Shown here: positions 43,384-52,617 of the stretch, one piece after another
How positions within the stretch are numbered: the stretch's first letter is position 1
How the letters are laid out: every line of letters begins with the position of its first letter
DNA from: Spirosoma agri
Lineage (GTDB): Bacteria; Bacteroidota; Bacteroidia; Cytophagales; Spirosomataceae
Reading direction: 5' to 3'
Assembly: GCF_010747415.1 (NCBI RefSeq)
Contig: NZ_JAAGNZ010000001.1
Coordinates: 2,046,001 to 2,110,000 of the forward strand
DNA: 64,000 nucleotides
Notes under the pieces: model-generated
Databases searched by the model: none
What the model saw: the letters and a program-made list of their open reading frames with translations, nothing else
Told to the model about the DNA's origin: nothing
Translations under genes and position numbers: made by a program

Positions 43384-43753
43384 AAAAGTAGTTTATAATA
43401 GGTGTATCTTAAACTGGCTGTAAGCCTAATGGGTGCATAGTTAATAAAATAAGAAAAATGATAACTAGTAATTTACTAATAGGTATATTTGCTGTATAAT
43501 GGATAGGTAATAATTGCAGAAAATGGCCTAGACCTTCGGCGGGTATCGTAGAAAAGTGTAACGGTAGCAATCAGCATAGTCTTTTCCGTAATTGAGTCGC
43601 ACTACATAAAGAGATACTGCGCAATGCGAATGTACGGAATCGACGCATAAGAGCATTAAGTATTGATAAAAGTTATATGAGTAAGTTGTTAATATACAGT
43701 GTAATAGCTTTGCATATATAAGTACACTAGTAACAGTAAAAAGAAGTCTCTTA
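43384..43753. other. AT-rich end of the island, no supported gene
   Basis: About 370 bases before the right repeat. An open frame of 82 codons (43528-43776, minus) overlaps the repeat itself and has no recognisable product, so it is not taken as a gene. Confidence 0.4.
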
Positions 43754-43852
43754 TGATTTGTAATCAGGATGCGCAAGCGCGTGGGGGGTCGAATCCCTCC
43801 ACTGGCTCACAGACTACCAAGCACTTACATTAATTTTGTAAGTGCTTTTTTT
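43754..43852 (+). repeat. attR-type copy of the tRNA 3' half plus terminator
   Basis: Matches 37284-37382 over about 98 bases, including the stem AGCACTTAC/GTAAGTGCT. In the T-arm region the sequence is GTGGGGGGTCGAA instead of GTCGGGGGTTCGAA (one substitution, one lost T), which breaks the T loop, and the segment lacks any 5' tRNA half. It is not a functional tRNA. Confidence 0.85.
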
Positions 43853-43971
43853 GTTTACCACATACTATGTCGTGCGTTTATCTAGTTTAGCCCTCTTAGT
43901 TTGCCTGGTTTCAAGCGGCCTCCTGCCAGAATAAGGTAGTTAATTGATCTGGCTCCCCCGCAGATACATTT

Positions 43972-44274
43972 TCAATCTTTATAGCTAAATTGGATAACAA
44001 CAAGTTCGTCGCCGTTGTCAAAATCGTATAAAGGCGGATTGGTAATTTCTTCGATGGCCAGCTCAACAGGGGAGTCAACAAGACTGATTGTAGCTTCCAG
44101 CGCGTACGCTTTGGCCACTTGATGAATCAAGGCTAAACGGGAATAGACAGAGACGCCTTCACTGCTATGGTTTAAGGAACTGTTTATAGTGGTCAACTCA
44201 TCTAACCGTTGTTGAAATTTCTGTACCGTTATACTAACAGTCTGTATTTTTCGAGATGGTAAGTTCTCCCTCAT
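43972..44274 (-). CDS. Small hypothetical protein
   Basis: A 100-residue protein just outside the island, starting MRENLPSRKIQTVS. A helical N-terminal part with heptad-like spacing (V-Q-K-F-Q-Q-R-L-D-E-L) is followed by a short strand-rich tail (D-E-L-V-V-I-Q-F-S-Y). No signal peptide or known domain. It may belong to the chromosome side of the attachment site or be an island leftover. Confidence 0.5.
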   Translation of the reverse strand: MRENLPSRKIQTVSITVQKFQQRLDELTTINSSLNHSSEGVSVYSRLALIHQVAKAYALEATISLVDSPVELAIEEITNPPLYDFDNGDELVVIQFSYKD

Positions 44275-44661
44275 AAACTTATAACCAGTAGTTAGTCAAT
44301 CTGTTCCCTGCTGTGGTCTGGAGCTCTAACCAATCAATCAGCGAATCAATACTAGCTGAAAAGGGAGATTGTATTGCAGCCGTAATCCTATGAGGGAAAA
44401 GAAATCGTTTAACGAATGTCGCGCTGTGAAATCAGGTGTACAGTTTGGAGTAAAATATTCCCCAATCAAGCTACTGAACTGGTACTATTCGATTTTTAAT
44501 AAACTGATTATCAATTGACTATGTATGTTCTTTATTTTGGCATCATTTAAGCAGAGGAATAGTCAACCCGGTTATTAATCTTCAGTTGTTCACTACGCTA
44601 TTGCGTGGTCCCCACATAGATCGATTGCCTATTTACTCAACGTTAAGCTCTTTAAAAGGGA
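44275..44661. other. Intergenic stretch, nothing supported
   Basis: About 390 bases without a convincing open frame, RNA or repeat. It ends at the terminator of the PPK2 gene. Confidence 0.4.
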
Positions 44662-44688
44662 AAAAGCTCGGCTACAAACCGAGCTTTT
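44662..44688 (-). terminator. Terminator of the PPK2 gene
   Basis: AAAAGCTCGG (44662-44671) pairs with CCGAGCTTTT (44679-44688), with T5 on the minus strand and T4 on the plus strand. It lies 40 bases past the PPK2 stop. Confidence 0.8.
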
Positions 44689-44728
44689 GTGTTTTGTCGT
44701 GTTGACAGGGTCCAGGATACGGAACAGC

Positions 44729-45616
44729 TTACGAGGAGTGGCTATCCTGTTTTTTTACCTGCTTGATCAGGCGTTGCGCTTCTTTAGGGTCAGTTGTGGG
44801 GAAAGAGACAGGTAATGATTCAAGAACTTCCGCAATGATGGTGGCGATGATAAGCTGCTGATTACGCCGGTCATCGCTGGGAATGATATACCACGGGTTT
44901 TGCAGTGTTGCCGTTGCATTAATCGTATCCTCGTAAGCCTGTAGATAGTCCGGCCAGAACTCCCGTTCGACCAGATCATCGTCACTTAGTTTCCACTGTT
45001 TCTCGGTGTCCTCCAGTCGGGCGATGAGCCGTTTTCCCTGTTCCTCTTTGTCCACATTGAGGTAAAACTTAAGAATTGGAAAACCATTCCTGAATAGGTA
45101 GTCTTCAAAATGGACAATGTCGCCGAATCGTTCTTTCCAGAGCGTTTTATTATCTTTAGGAAGTAAGGATGGCGGAATTAACTGCTGCTCTAACCGTTCC
45201 GGGTGAACCCGCATGGCAAGCACTTCCTCATAATAGGACCGATTAAAAACACCAATAATGCCTCGTTCAGGGAGCGCTTGCCAAAAGCGCCACAGGAAAT
45301 CGTGGTTCAGGTCTTCTTTATCGGGTTTCTTAAATGGAGCAATCAGAAATCGGGATGGATTGACACCTTTGAAAATCCGTCGGATGCTACTGTCCTTACC
45401 GGCGGCATCCATAGCCTGGAAGACGACCAGCAGGCCATAATGCCCGTCGGCGTGCATCTTATTCTGTGCCTGATCCATGCGGTCAGCCAGCACATCTAAC
45501 TGGCGGGAATGATCAGCTTCGTCCGAGTAGAAGGGCTCAAGTTGCGTGGAACTTTTAGCGATGGAAAATTTCGGTTTTCCCTCGTAGCGGAAATGGCTGA
45601 TAGTCAATTTGTTCAT
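44729..45616 (-). CDS. PPK2-family polyphosphate:nucleotide phosphotransferase
   Basis: A 295-residue P-loop kinase. Walker A reads A-M-D-A-A-G-K-D-S-S (about 66-75); the lid region and D-F-L-W-R-F-W-Q-A-L-P-E-R-G follow, and Walker B is G-V-F-N-R-S-Y-Y-E-E-V. These are the marks of PPK2 enzymes, which use polyphosphate to phosphorylate nucleotides (AMP, ADP or GDP) or the reverse. The one-domain form is usual for class I or III enzymes; the class is not settled. It has its own terminator and stands alone. Confidence 0.93.
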   Translation of the reverse strand: MNKLTISHFRYEGKPKFSIAKSSTQLEPFYSDEADHSRQLDVLADRMDQAQNKMHADGHYGLLVVFQAMDAAGKDSSIRRIFKGVNPSRFLIAPFKKPDKEDLNHDFLWRFWQALPERGIIGVFNRSYYEEVLAMRVHPERLEQQLIPPSLLPKDNKTLWKERFGDIVHFEDYLFRNGFPILKFYLNVDKEEQGKRLIARLEDTEKQWKLSDDDLVEREFWPDYLQAYEDTINATATLQNPWYIIPSDDRRNQQLIIATIIAEVLESLPVSFPTTDPKEAQRLIKQVKKQDSHSS

Positions 45617-46287
45617 AAATAAGAAGCGGCTCCTCAGCCACGGGTAAACTTGTTGAGCGAATCACTGTGTTAGCGGTTTGCGAGTCAAAACGATTGGTAT
45701 CGATGAAGCCAGAAAGTGAAAACCGGGGTTTGTGAACGCTAACGAGGTAAGTGCATAATATGTACCAGTCCTACAAGCGAATTGTTTGGCGATCATCCAA
45801 CGATTGAGGCTATTGGCCATCGAACAGAAATTGTCACCGATTAATCCGGCCTTACTGCCATTTGTCTGTTTAGCCACTTTAGGAGGGAGTCGGGCGATGG
45901 TGAGCCTCCATTGACTGATGATGCTGAACGTCGGGGAAGAAGCGCTAAATAACTCGTGCGTACAGCAAACCGGTTCAAAGGGTAGTATGGGAACCAAAGA
46001 GCAGAAGAGTTTGTGTCGTCTGGCAGCCAAATGTGGTAGAGCTAGTCTACTTAGTATACATCGGATTTTCTTACTGCAAATGCCTGATTATCAAATTGTG
46101 GGTTGCTAACTATGTGGCGCTGGGCAACCTTAAATAGCCTCAAATGAATACAGCGATCGAGACCGGTCAATGCCAGTATGCGAAAAGTTGACTAAGGATG
46201 ATCGATCTTCCCTACGATTGTAATCCGTATCTTTATGACATTGTCGACCGCCACGCGTGTAGGTGTTGAAATCAGTTATCCAATTTT
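45617..46287. other. Intergenic stretch of about 670 bases, no supported gene
   Basis: Open frames of 122 codons (45662-46030, minus) and 63 codons (45918-46109, plus) overlap and have no domain, signal or clear codon bias. It may hold the promoters of the PPK2 and propeller-lipoprotein genes. Confidence 0.4.
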
Positions 46288-47160
46288 ATGCGTATTCTCA
46301 TTGTCCTGTGCCTTGTCCTGGCCGTTTTTTCCTGTAAACTCGAAATTCCTGAAACGGATCTGACTCAGTTTTCACCAACGCCGACTACGGCATCCGTGTC
46401 AGCCGGAAGAATCGATAATGTATCAGGAATGGCAGATAGTCGCAGCCAGCCTGATAATATCTGGATTGTCCAGGGAAGTGGCTCGCCAGCCGCCTTGACG
46501 CTGCTTGGTCATGATGGAACGATAAAAGGAACACTCGACGTACCACGATTTTCTAACCGTGACTGGGCGGATCTGGCCATTGGGCCCGGCCCAAATCAGG
46601 GGACGAACTATCTCTACATTGCTGATATCGGTGATAGAAACCTGCAAAGTAGCATCTATCAAATTTACCGGTTGCCCGAACCGTCAACACTGCAAACTGC
46701 CATCACCCAGATTGAGCGAATCAATTTTCGTTATCCGGATGGTCCCCAGGATGCCAGGGCTATGTTTGTCGATGCGTTGAGCGGGGATATTTTCATCGTT
46801 ACCAATCGAGTTCCTAATGCTCGATTGTACAGAATCGCCTATCCACAAAACATTGATGAAATTGCGATAGCAGAAGCCTTTGGCGAAATACCGGTTGAAA
46901 CGCTGGTAACAGGAGCTGCAGCTTCGTCCGATGGTCGAGAGGTTGTCCTGCGAACGTACAGCCAGGGGGTATATTGGAAGCGGGCTGTCGGACAAACCTT
47001 TGACGACGCTATGCAAAAAAGTAATAGCCGACCTGCTCCGCTGGTGGCGGAGCCAAGAGGAGAAGCCATTTGTTTTGATAAAGATGGTAGCGGATACTTC
47101 ACGATTAGTCAGAAGACTACGACAGATGCCGTGAATCTGTACTATTTCGGGAAGCAGTAA
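46288..47160 (+). CDS. Lipoprotein with beta-propeller-like sequence
   Basis: A 290-residue lipoprotein: signal peptide (M-R-I-L-I-V-L-C-L-V-L) with a lipobox V-F-S-C at residues 13-16. The body has N-R-D-W-A-D-L-A-I-G-P-G-P and L-Y-I-A-D-I-G-D, a pattern frequent in secreted propeller proteins of Bacteroidota. The role is unknown; calcium or ligand binding is possible through the acidic D-x-G-D turns. It converges with a small lipoprotein across a hairpin. Confidence 0.8.
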   Translation: MRILIVLCLVLAVFSCKLEIPETDLTQFSPTPTTASVSAGRIDNVSGMADSRSQPDNIWIVQGSGSPAALTLLGHDGTIKGTLDVPRFSNRDWADLAIGPGPNQGTNYLYIADIGDRNLQSSIYQIYRLPEPSTLQTAITQIERINFRYPDGPQDARAMFVDALSGDIFIVTNRVPNARLYRIAYPQNIDEIAIAEAFGEIPVETLVTGAAASSDGREVVLRTYSQGVYWKRAVGQTFDDAMQKSNSRPAPLVAEPRGEAICFDKDGSGYFTISQKTTTDAVNLYYFGKQ

Positions 47161-47189
47161 ATCGGTACGATCTTACCTGCTACGAAAAA

Positions 47190-47255
47190 CCGTTTAACAG
47201 AAGAAGCACCAGTACTACTCAATAGAGTTAGTCTGGTGCTTCTTCTGTTAAACGG
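47190..47255. terminator. Long hairpin between convergent lipoprotein genes
   Basis: Perfect 23-bp arms 47190-47212 and 47233-47255. On the minus strand the stem is followed by T5, terminating the small lipoprotein transcript; the arms also serve the plus gene. Confidence 0.8.
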
Positions 47256-47257
47256 GC

Positions 47258-47461
47258 TTACTTCTTCGTCGAATCGGGAACAACGATTTTTGTTGTGTCA
47301 CTTTCGACTACTGTGGCATCACCACTCGTAAGCGTGTCATTTTCGATAACCGTAGTCGTGTCAGAGGCTGCCTGATCGGTTTCGGTTTTCTTAGACTGGC
47401 AGGCGGTGGCTATACCAAGGACGGCAACAAAATAGAGGGCTGACTTAAGTTGATTTTTCAT
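47258..47461 (-). CDS. Small lipoprotein
   Basis: A 67-residue protein with a signal peptide and lipobox I-A-T-A-C-Q at about residues 17-22, followed only by a Thr/Asp/Val-rich polar tail. It is predicted to be a lipidated envelope peptide; such short acidic Thr-rich lipoproteins are common in Bacteroidota and their role is unknown. Transcription ends at the long hairpin. Confidence 0.75.
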   Translation of the reverse strand: MKNQLKSALYFVAVLGIATACQSKKTETDQAASDTTTVIENDTLTSGDATVVESDTTKIVVPDSTKK

Positions 47462-47595
47462 GAGGTTACGTAAGTGAATGGTAAATTAGTTGCCATTTAT
47501 CCACGATTCTCGGAAAAGTAACCCAATATACGCTGTACCCAAAAATGTCCTGAATCTTACAAGATTGTTCGGTAGTGGAAGGCAAAAAACCGCCA

Positions 47596-50500
47596 TTAAG
47601 CCTCGCTTAGCCCTGTGGCAACAAATTCAGTGGGCGTTTTCTGGTAAAATTCTTTGAATACCATCGTGAAATAAGACGGCGTTTTGAAACCTGTCAGATA
47701 GGCCGTCTGGGATGCGCTGTAACCCGCTCGTAACAGATCGGCTGCTTTCCGCAATCGATACTGCCGAATCAGTTCGTGGGGAGACAGATGCAATAAACCG
47801 TGAATTTTTCGGTAGAATGTTTTGCGACTCATCGCTACCTGGTCGGCCAGCCAGTCGATGGTGAGCAACGGATCACTGAGGTGATTTTCCAGTAGTTCAT
47901 AGACTCGGTGTAGAAACGCATCGTCAACCGTGGTGATTGGACTGGGTGTGTCGGGTAGGGAGAACGGCTGCCGATACTGGTCGCGGAGTCTTTGCTGACG
48001 GGCTATCAAATTGCGTACCCGCAGATGCAGTTCATTTAAATGGAAAGGTTTGGCTAAATAATCGTCGGCCCCTTCGGTCAACCCTTCAATGCGGCTGCTG
48101 TGGGCTGCTTTGGCCGTTAGTATAACAACTGCAATGTGGTCGGTGCCCGTATGATTCTTGATGCGGTGAGTCAGCTCATAACCATCCATGCGCGGCATCA
48201 TTACATCCGAAATGACAATATCCGGTAGCTCATGCTGCGCCACTTTCCAGCCCTCTTCACCATCAACGGCACATAGCACCCGATACGTTGCGGCCAATTC
48301 ACCAGCCAGAAATCCGCGTAGTTCGGCATTGTCTTCTACAATAAGAATCAGCGGGGCCTGCTGTTCGGCAGTCAGTTCACTGTCGGAGGATTCAGGTTGG
48401 GACGGGATGAACGGGTCGGTCGGGACCATTGCTTTATTCGGCAGGATCAGGCTTGGCGCGCTGACGTTGACCGATACGGACTGAACAGGTAGTTTCAACC
48501 GAAATGTTGTGCCCACCCCCGACTGACTGTCGACGGTAATCGTACCGCCAACTAAATCGACCAACTCCTTCACAAGCGCGAGCCCAATACCTGTTCCCTC
48601 ATACGCACGGGTATGTGAATTGTCCACCTGATAGAAGCGATCAAAAATATGCGGCAGATTGTCGGCCGAAATGCCGATGCCTGAATCCGTGATCCGGATG
48701 TTTATCGCAGAAAGTTCACCCGTCGGGTAAGCAGAGTCAGCCGCGAGTACGAGCTGGACGGACCCACTCTCACCCGTAAACTTCAGGGCATTGGACAGGA
48801 GATTTGTCAGTATTTTCGCCCATTTATCGGCGTCGAATAGATACTCGTGTTCTAATCTGTCGGCTGTGTATGTCAGCGTTACGCCTTTCTGGTCAGCTGT
48901 ATGCCGGAACGAGTCGACCAAATGGCTGACATAAGCGACAACATCACCCCGCATCGGCGAGATTGTCATGTGGTTGGCTTCCAGCTTAGACAAATCCAGC
49001 AGCTGATTGATGAGCCGGAGTAGCTGATCGGCGTTCCGTTGTACCAGGGACAGCGTTTGTCGGGTTGGCGTGTCGAAACGGCTGTCCAGCAATAACTTCT
49101 CGACCGGCGATATGATCAATGACAATGGCGTCCGGAATTCGTGGGTGATATTGGAAAAAAAACGCGTTTTCAGCTCATCGACCATTTTTAGCTGTTCGGC
49201 TTCCCGCCGGTTGAGCTCCATCGCCTGTTGTTGCCGGATTCGATCGGTATAAAAGCGGATATAGCGCCAAATGGCATATCCCGCCAGCAAGGTATAGAAT
49301 GCATAGGCCCACCAGGTTGCCCACCACGGCGGCTGAATGATCAGGTGGATAGACGCTCCTTTTTCGTTCCAGATACCGTCGCTGTTGGCAGCTTTGACCC
49401 GGAAGGTATAGTCACCCGGCGACAGGTTCGTATACTTCGCAAAATGATGATTACCGTTAGGGACCCAGTTTTTATCAACGCCAACAAGCTGGTAACTATA
49501 CTGATTCCGGTCGGGCTGGGCGTAGGTCAGGGCCGCAAAGCCGAACGAGAGAAAGTTTTCATCGTGCCTGAGCGTAATAACAGGGTCTGCGATGGGCTGG
49601 GGTTGATCCATCACGGTGAGGGTTGTAATATAGACCGGAAAGGGCCGGGTATCGTCGCGGATGCTATCGGGGTTAAAATGAACAACGCCATTCAGGCTGC
49701 CGAAATAAAGCCGGTTTTTGTGCCAGGTGATTGCATTTTGCAGGAAGTCATTGCTGGGTAATCCGTTCGTAAGCTCATAACTGCGGATACTATTCTTTTC
49801 CGGGTCGAATCGGCAGAGCCCTTTGTTGGTACTAAGCCAAAGGTGACCATGCCTGTCGCCCGCGATGCCAACGATGCTGTTACTGGGCAGCCCATCGAGC
49901 GTGGTGATGGATGAAAACAAACCTGTCCGGTAGTCGAAGCGGTTTAATCCGCCCTGGTGAGTGCCAATCCAGATAATTCCGTTTCTGTCCTCGTAAATTG
50001 TCTGGACATCATTACTGTTTAGCTGTCCTTTTGGCCCGGCCTTATAGCGGGTGAAGATCCCCGTCCTGGGATTCAACCGGCAGAGTCCCTGCCGCCTGAG
50101 GAGCACCCAGACATCACCGGTACGACTGACCATCAATCCATGCACATACTGATCGGGCAAGCTCGCCGTATCACCTGGTTTATAGTGGTAATAGACATAC
50201 CGATGCGTCTGGGGCGAAAAGGAACCTATACCCCCATCGCCCCCCAGCCATAGGTCACCCGTTGGGGACCAGCTGAGAAATTGGGCAGGAATTTTGGAAG
50301 GGTAGGCCGTATACTGCTTCGATGCCAGGTCGAAATAGTAGATACCCTTTATTGTTCCCAGCCAGATTCCGGCAGCGCCATTTGAAAGAAACGTGTGGGT
50401 AGCGTTTTTGTGCTGGCCCGTCGCGCCAAGGGTTTCGGGCGGAATGACGATTGGCTTGGTTGAGCCCGCTTCCTGTCGGTATACGGTGTAGCCATTGCTG

Positions 50501-51669
50501 AGCCAAAGCTGATTGCTGGCATCCATCAGCAGAGCGGTCACCTTATTTTCGGGCAGATTGACCGTACCCATATTGGGTCGAACCTGATACGTGACAAATG
50601 GCTTCACAGTAGCAGCCTGGCGATCAATACCGTTGTCGGTGCCTATCCATACTGTGCCCGCCCGGTCATGATAAACCGTTTGAGCATTATTACTGCTAAT
50701 GCCTTTGGGCGTGTTCGGATCGGGATGATACGTGAAAACCCGATTACTGACCGGATCGACGCATTGTAGGCCATTGGTTGTACCGATCCAGATAAATCCT
50801 CGCTTATCGCGGTGAATCGAGTTCAGATACACGAACGGATTAAGTTGCCCGTCCGGATTGTAGGGCATTAGTTGCCGTGGCTGTTTCGTCAGATCGAGTT
50901 TGAGCAGACTGAAGCCAGCGGTAGCCGTTCCCAGCCAAAGTATCTGCCCGGCATCCAGGTAAAACGAAATAATGGTAGGCTGCTTCTGATCGTCTACGCC
51001 CGCCACCGGAACCAGTGTAAAGCGTCCCGTCGATTGATCGAGCAGGTACAAGCCGCGCAAGGTGCCGACCCACAACCGATGCTGAGGGTCTTCGAAGACC
51101 GTTTTGATCGTTGCTGCGGGTTGAGGTAGCGGAAAGAGCGTATACAGGTGACGGTTGGGTTCGTACCGCGCCAGCCCACCCAGCGTACTTAGCCATAATG
51201 CGTGCTGGCTGTCTTCGTAAATAGAATGCTGGTAATTCCACCGTCCGGCATCAGTAGCCTGAATCGGGTGGGGTGTAACGCGACCCGTATGTTTATTGAC
51301 TTCGTGCAGTCCACCACCTTCCGTTACGGCCCACAGCCGGTTTTCGTGATCTTCACACAGTCCGGATATTTGATTGTTCTGAAAGCTACGGGCTGGATTG
51401 TTCAGGTCTGGCTGTAGGACGGTAAAGGTGTAACCGTCGTATTTATTCAGCCCATCGTTGGTCCCAAACCAGATAAAGCCCTCCCGATCCTGGAGTATAC
51501 AGTTGACCGAATTATTGGAGAGCCCGTCTTTAACGGACAGATGGTCAAAGCGATTATCGATGGGCTGGTCGTGGGATTTCGCTACCGGAAGCCTGTCAGA
51601 ACGGAATGGCTGAGCGAGTCCCTCACACAGGGGGATAAGCAGGAATAGGAGTAAAGAGGGGCGTACCAT
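47596..51669 (-). CDS. Hybrid two-component system (HTCS): propeller sensor, kinase, receiver and AraC domain in one protein
   Basis: A 1357-residue regulator. Signal peptide; a large periplasmic Reg_prop double propeller (repeated I-W-I-G-T-x-x-G-L motifs, about 40-720); a Y_Y_Y domain (about 725-800); a membrane helix at about 815-835; a HisKA domain with I-T-H-E-F-R-T-P (His843); an HATPase domain (G-T-G-I-G-L-A-L); a receiver with D-V-M-M-P-R-M-D-G (Asp1155); and an AraC domain at the C-terminus. HTCS proteins sense oligosaccharides and turn on nearby glycan genes. The ATG at 51669 is used, since the apparent start further upstream is a TTG. It diverges from susC/susD, its likely target. 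Confidence 0.95.
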   Translation of the reverse strand: MVRPSLLLFLLIPLCEGLAQPFRSDRLPVAKSHDQPIDNRFDHLSVKDGLSNNSVNCILQDREGFIWFGTNDGLNKYDGYTFTVLQPDLNNPARSFQNNQISGLCEDHENRLWAVTEGGGLHEVNKHTGRVTPHPIQATDAGRWNYQHSIYEDSQHALWLSTLGGLARYEPNRHLYTLFPLPQPAATIKTVFEDPQHRLWVGTLRGLYLLDQSTGRFTLVPVAGVDDQKQPTIISFYLDAGQILWLGTATAGFSLLKLDLTKQPRQLMPYNPDGQLNPFVYLNSIHRDKRGFIWIGTTNGLQCVDPVSNRVFTYHPDPNTPKGISSNNAQTVYHDRAGTVWIGTDNGIDRQAATVKPFVTYQVRPNMGTVNLPENKVTALLMDASNQLWLSNGYTVYRQEAGSTKPIVIPPETLGATGQHKNATHTFLSNGAAGIWLGTIKGIYYFDLASKQYTAYPSKIPAQFLSWSPTGDLWLGGDGGIGSFSPQTHRYVYYHYKPGDTASLPDQYVHGLMVSRTGDVWVLLRRQGLCRLNPRTGIFTRYKAGPKGQLNSNDVQTIYEDRNGIIWIGTHQGGLNRFDYRTGLFSSITTLDGLPSNSIVGIAGDRHGHLWLSTNKGLCRFDPEKNSIRSYELTNGLPSNDFLQNAITWHKNRLYFGSLNGVVHFNPDSIRDDTRPFPVYITTLTVMDQPQPIADPVITLRHDENFLSFGFAALTYAQPDRNQYSYQLVGVDKNWVPNGNHHFAKYTNLSPGDYTFRVKAANSDGIWNEKGASIHLIIQPPWWATWWAYAFYTLLAGYAIWRYIRFYTDRIRQQQAMELNRREAEQLKMVDELKTRFFSNITHEFRTPLSLIISPVEKLLLDSRFDTPTRQTLSLVQRNADQLLRLINQLLDLSKLEANHMTISPMRGDVVAYVSHLVDSFRHTADQKGVTLTYTADRLEHEYLFDADKWAKILTNLLSNALKFTGESGSVQLVLAADSAYPTGELSAINIRITDSGIGISADNLPHIFDRFYQVDNSHTRAYEGTGIGLALVKELVDLVGGTITVDSQSGVGTTFRLKLPVQSVSVNVSAPSLILPNKAMVPTDPFIPSQPESSDSELTAEQQAPLILIVEDNAELRGFLAGELAATYRVLCAVDGEEGWKVAQHELPDIVISDVMMPRMDGYELTHRIKNHTGTDHIAVVILTAKAAHSSRIEGLTEGADDYLAKPFHLNELHLRVRNLIARQQRLRDQYRQPFSLPDTPSPITTVDDAFLHRVYELLENHLSDPLLTIDWLADQVAMSRKTFYRKIHGLLHLSPHELIRQYRLRKAADLLRAGYSASQTAYLTGFKTPSYFTMVFKEFYQKTPTEFVATGLSEA

Positions 51670-51962
51670 ACAAGTTGGCAACAGATTTAGTACGCTATGA
51701 AGGATCGGCCACTTACTTTTTAACCAGCAGTCCCGATTGTCGTCGCTCTGAGCTTCGGTAAGTAATCAATGGCATCGGTATATAGCACGTCTAGATTACA
51801 GAAAATGCGTATATCGTGCAATTATTATTGAGTAAGTGGTTTACATTCAGGTGTATGCGGAACGGGCTTCACTAGCCAGCCACTTTTTGCGTAGTATCTG
51901 TAAACAAAAAAAGAAACGCCCAATGCAAAGCCGCCGGGCGTTTCTCTTATACCCAGAGTCGT
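51670..51962. other. Intergenic stretch upstream of the HTCS gene
   Basis: About 290 bases that hold the HTCS promoter region and the terminator of the small lipoprotein gene. No further feature is supported. Confidence 0.4.
51913..51944 (-). terminator. Terminator of the small lipoprotein gene
   Basis: GAAACGCCC (51913-51921) pairs with GGGCGTTTC (51936-51944), followed by T7 on the minus strand. It lies 18 bases past the stop. Confidence 0.85.
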
Positions 51963-52190
51963 TTATTTACAGGTTGTAACGACCGATAGACTGCTGGTCG
52001 AAAACGTGTTGGCGATAATGAACGGCTCAACTTCGTCGCCACAAACCCTATTCACGATTCGGCTGGGCTCCGTACTCTGTGGGTTATACGTCAGCGTTTC
52101 GCAGGTTTTGCAGTTTTTCTTTTTGAAAAGGCCGCCATCGCATGCCAGTAGACCGACTGTGGCCAGAATAACCAGTTGTATACGTCTCAT
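51963..52190 (-). CDS. Small lipoprotein
   Basis: A 75-residue protein starting MRRIQLVILATVGLLACDGG. The lipobox L-L-A-C (residues 13-16) directs lipidation. Two further cysteines in N-C-K-T-C-E and one in V-C-G and T-T-C could form disulfides. The start at 52190 is used because the longer frame upstream is not signal-like. It lies between the HTCS and susC genes, but no functional link is shown. Confidence 0.75.
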   Translation of the reverse strand: MRRIQLVILATVGLLACDGGLFKKKNCKTCETLTYNPQSTEPSRIVNRVCGDEVEPFIIANTFSTSSLSVVTTCK

Positions 52191-52351
52191 AGTTGGGTAT
52201 TTTGTCCGTTTCGAGCAATTGCACCGTGCTTTCCGCAACTGGTGATCTCGTAGTGTAGCCACTTAATCTGGCATCATTCCACAAGCAATTGCAAAAATTA
52301 AACGTCGTACGCAAACCACTTGTTTTACCGGGCGGCCTAATTTGTCAGGGA

Positions 52352-52417
52352 GTAAGGCGGGCGGAAGCCCGCAGCGTTGATTGATACCTCAGCTATGCGG
52401 ACTTCCGCCCGCCTTAC
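52352..52417. repeat. REP-like doublet, copy C
   Basis: Arms 52352-52373 and 52396-52417 pair over 22 bp with one mismatch. Units follow GCGGGCGGAAGCCCGC, a variant of copies A and B with compensated changes. Confidence 0.6.
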
Positions 52418-52575
52418 TGCACTGCCTCCCATTACACCTGGCAAGAATTCTATTGTCTATAAATTAACCAAGATTGGCCTTAACGGTCAGGATGCTGTGA
52501 TACATCTTATCGTGCGCCCAAATTCAGCCTATCAATAGCCAGTTGGCAAAATAATTTTCAAAACTCTACTACTAA

Positions 52576-52617
52576 TTATTTTTTGCAACCGCTTGCGGGA
52601 ACGGTTGCAAAAAATAA
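52576..52617. promoter_or_regulatory. Perfect 16-bp inverted repeat upstream of susC
   Basis: TTATTTTTTGCAACCG (52576-52591) and its exact complement (52602-52617) enclose a 10-base spacer. It is 298 bases upstream of the susC ATG. It may be a terminator-type hairpin with T run or an operator; the A/T-rich outer ends and G+C inner part fit both. Confidence 0.5.

Larger units (their letters stand above)
37383..43753. mobile_element. Decayed tRNA-targeted integrated island (no integrase left)
   Basis: About 6.4 kb bounded by the 98-99-base direct repeats of the tRNA 3' half. The interior is AT-richer, mostly non-coding, and contains several broken genes in both orientations, unlike the compact chromosome on both sides. 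Integration beginning at the anticodon loop of a tRNA is the known habit of tyrosine-recombinase elements. No integrase, transposase or relaxase is visible, so the element appears to be a remnant. Confidence 0.7.

Noticed and set aside
43754-43852. Second functional tRNA gene
   Set aside because: There is no 5' half of a tRNA (acceptor, D arm and 5' anticodon stem missing) and the T loop has lost a base.
45662-46030. 122-codon open frame upstream of the propeller lipoprotein
   Set aside because: No recognisable domain or signal; composition is like intergenic DNA and it is overlapped by a frame on the other strand.
49228-49761. Long open frame on the plus strand opposite the HTCS gene
   Set aside because: It lies fully inside the HTCS coding sequence in an antisense frame; no independent support.
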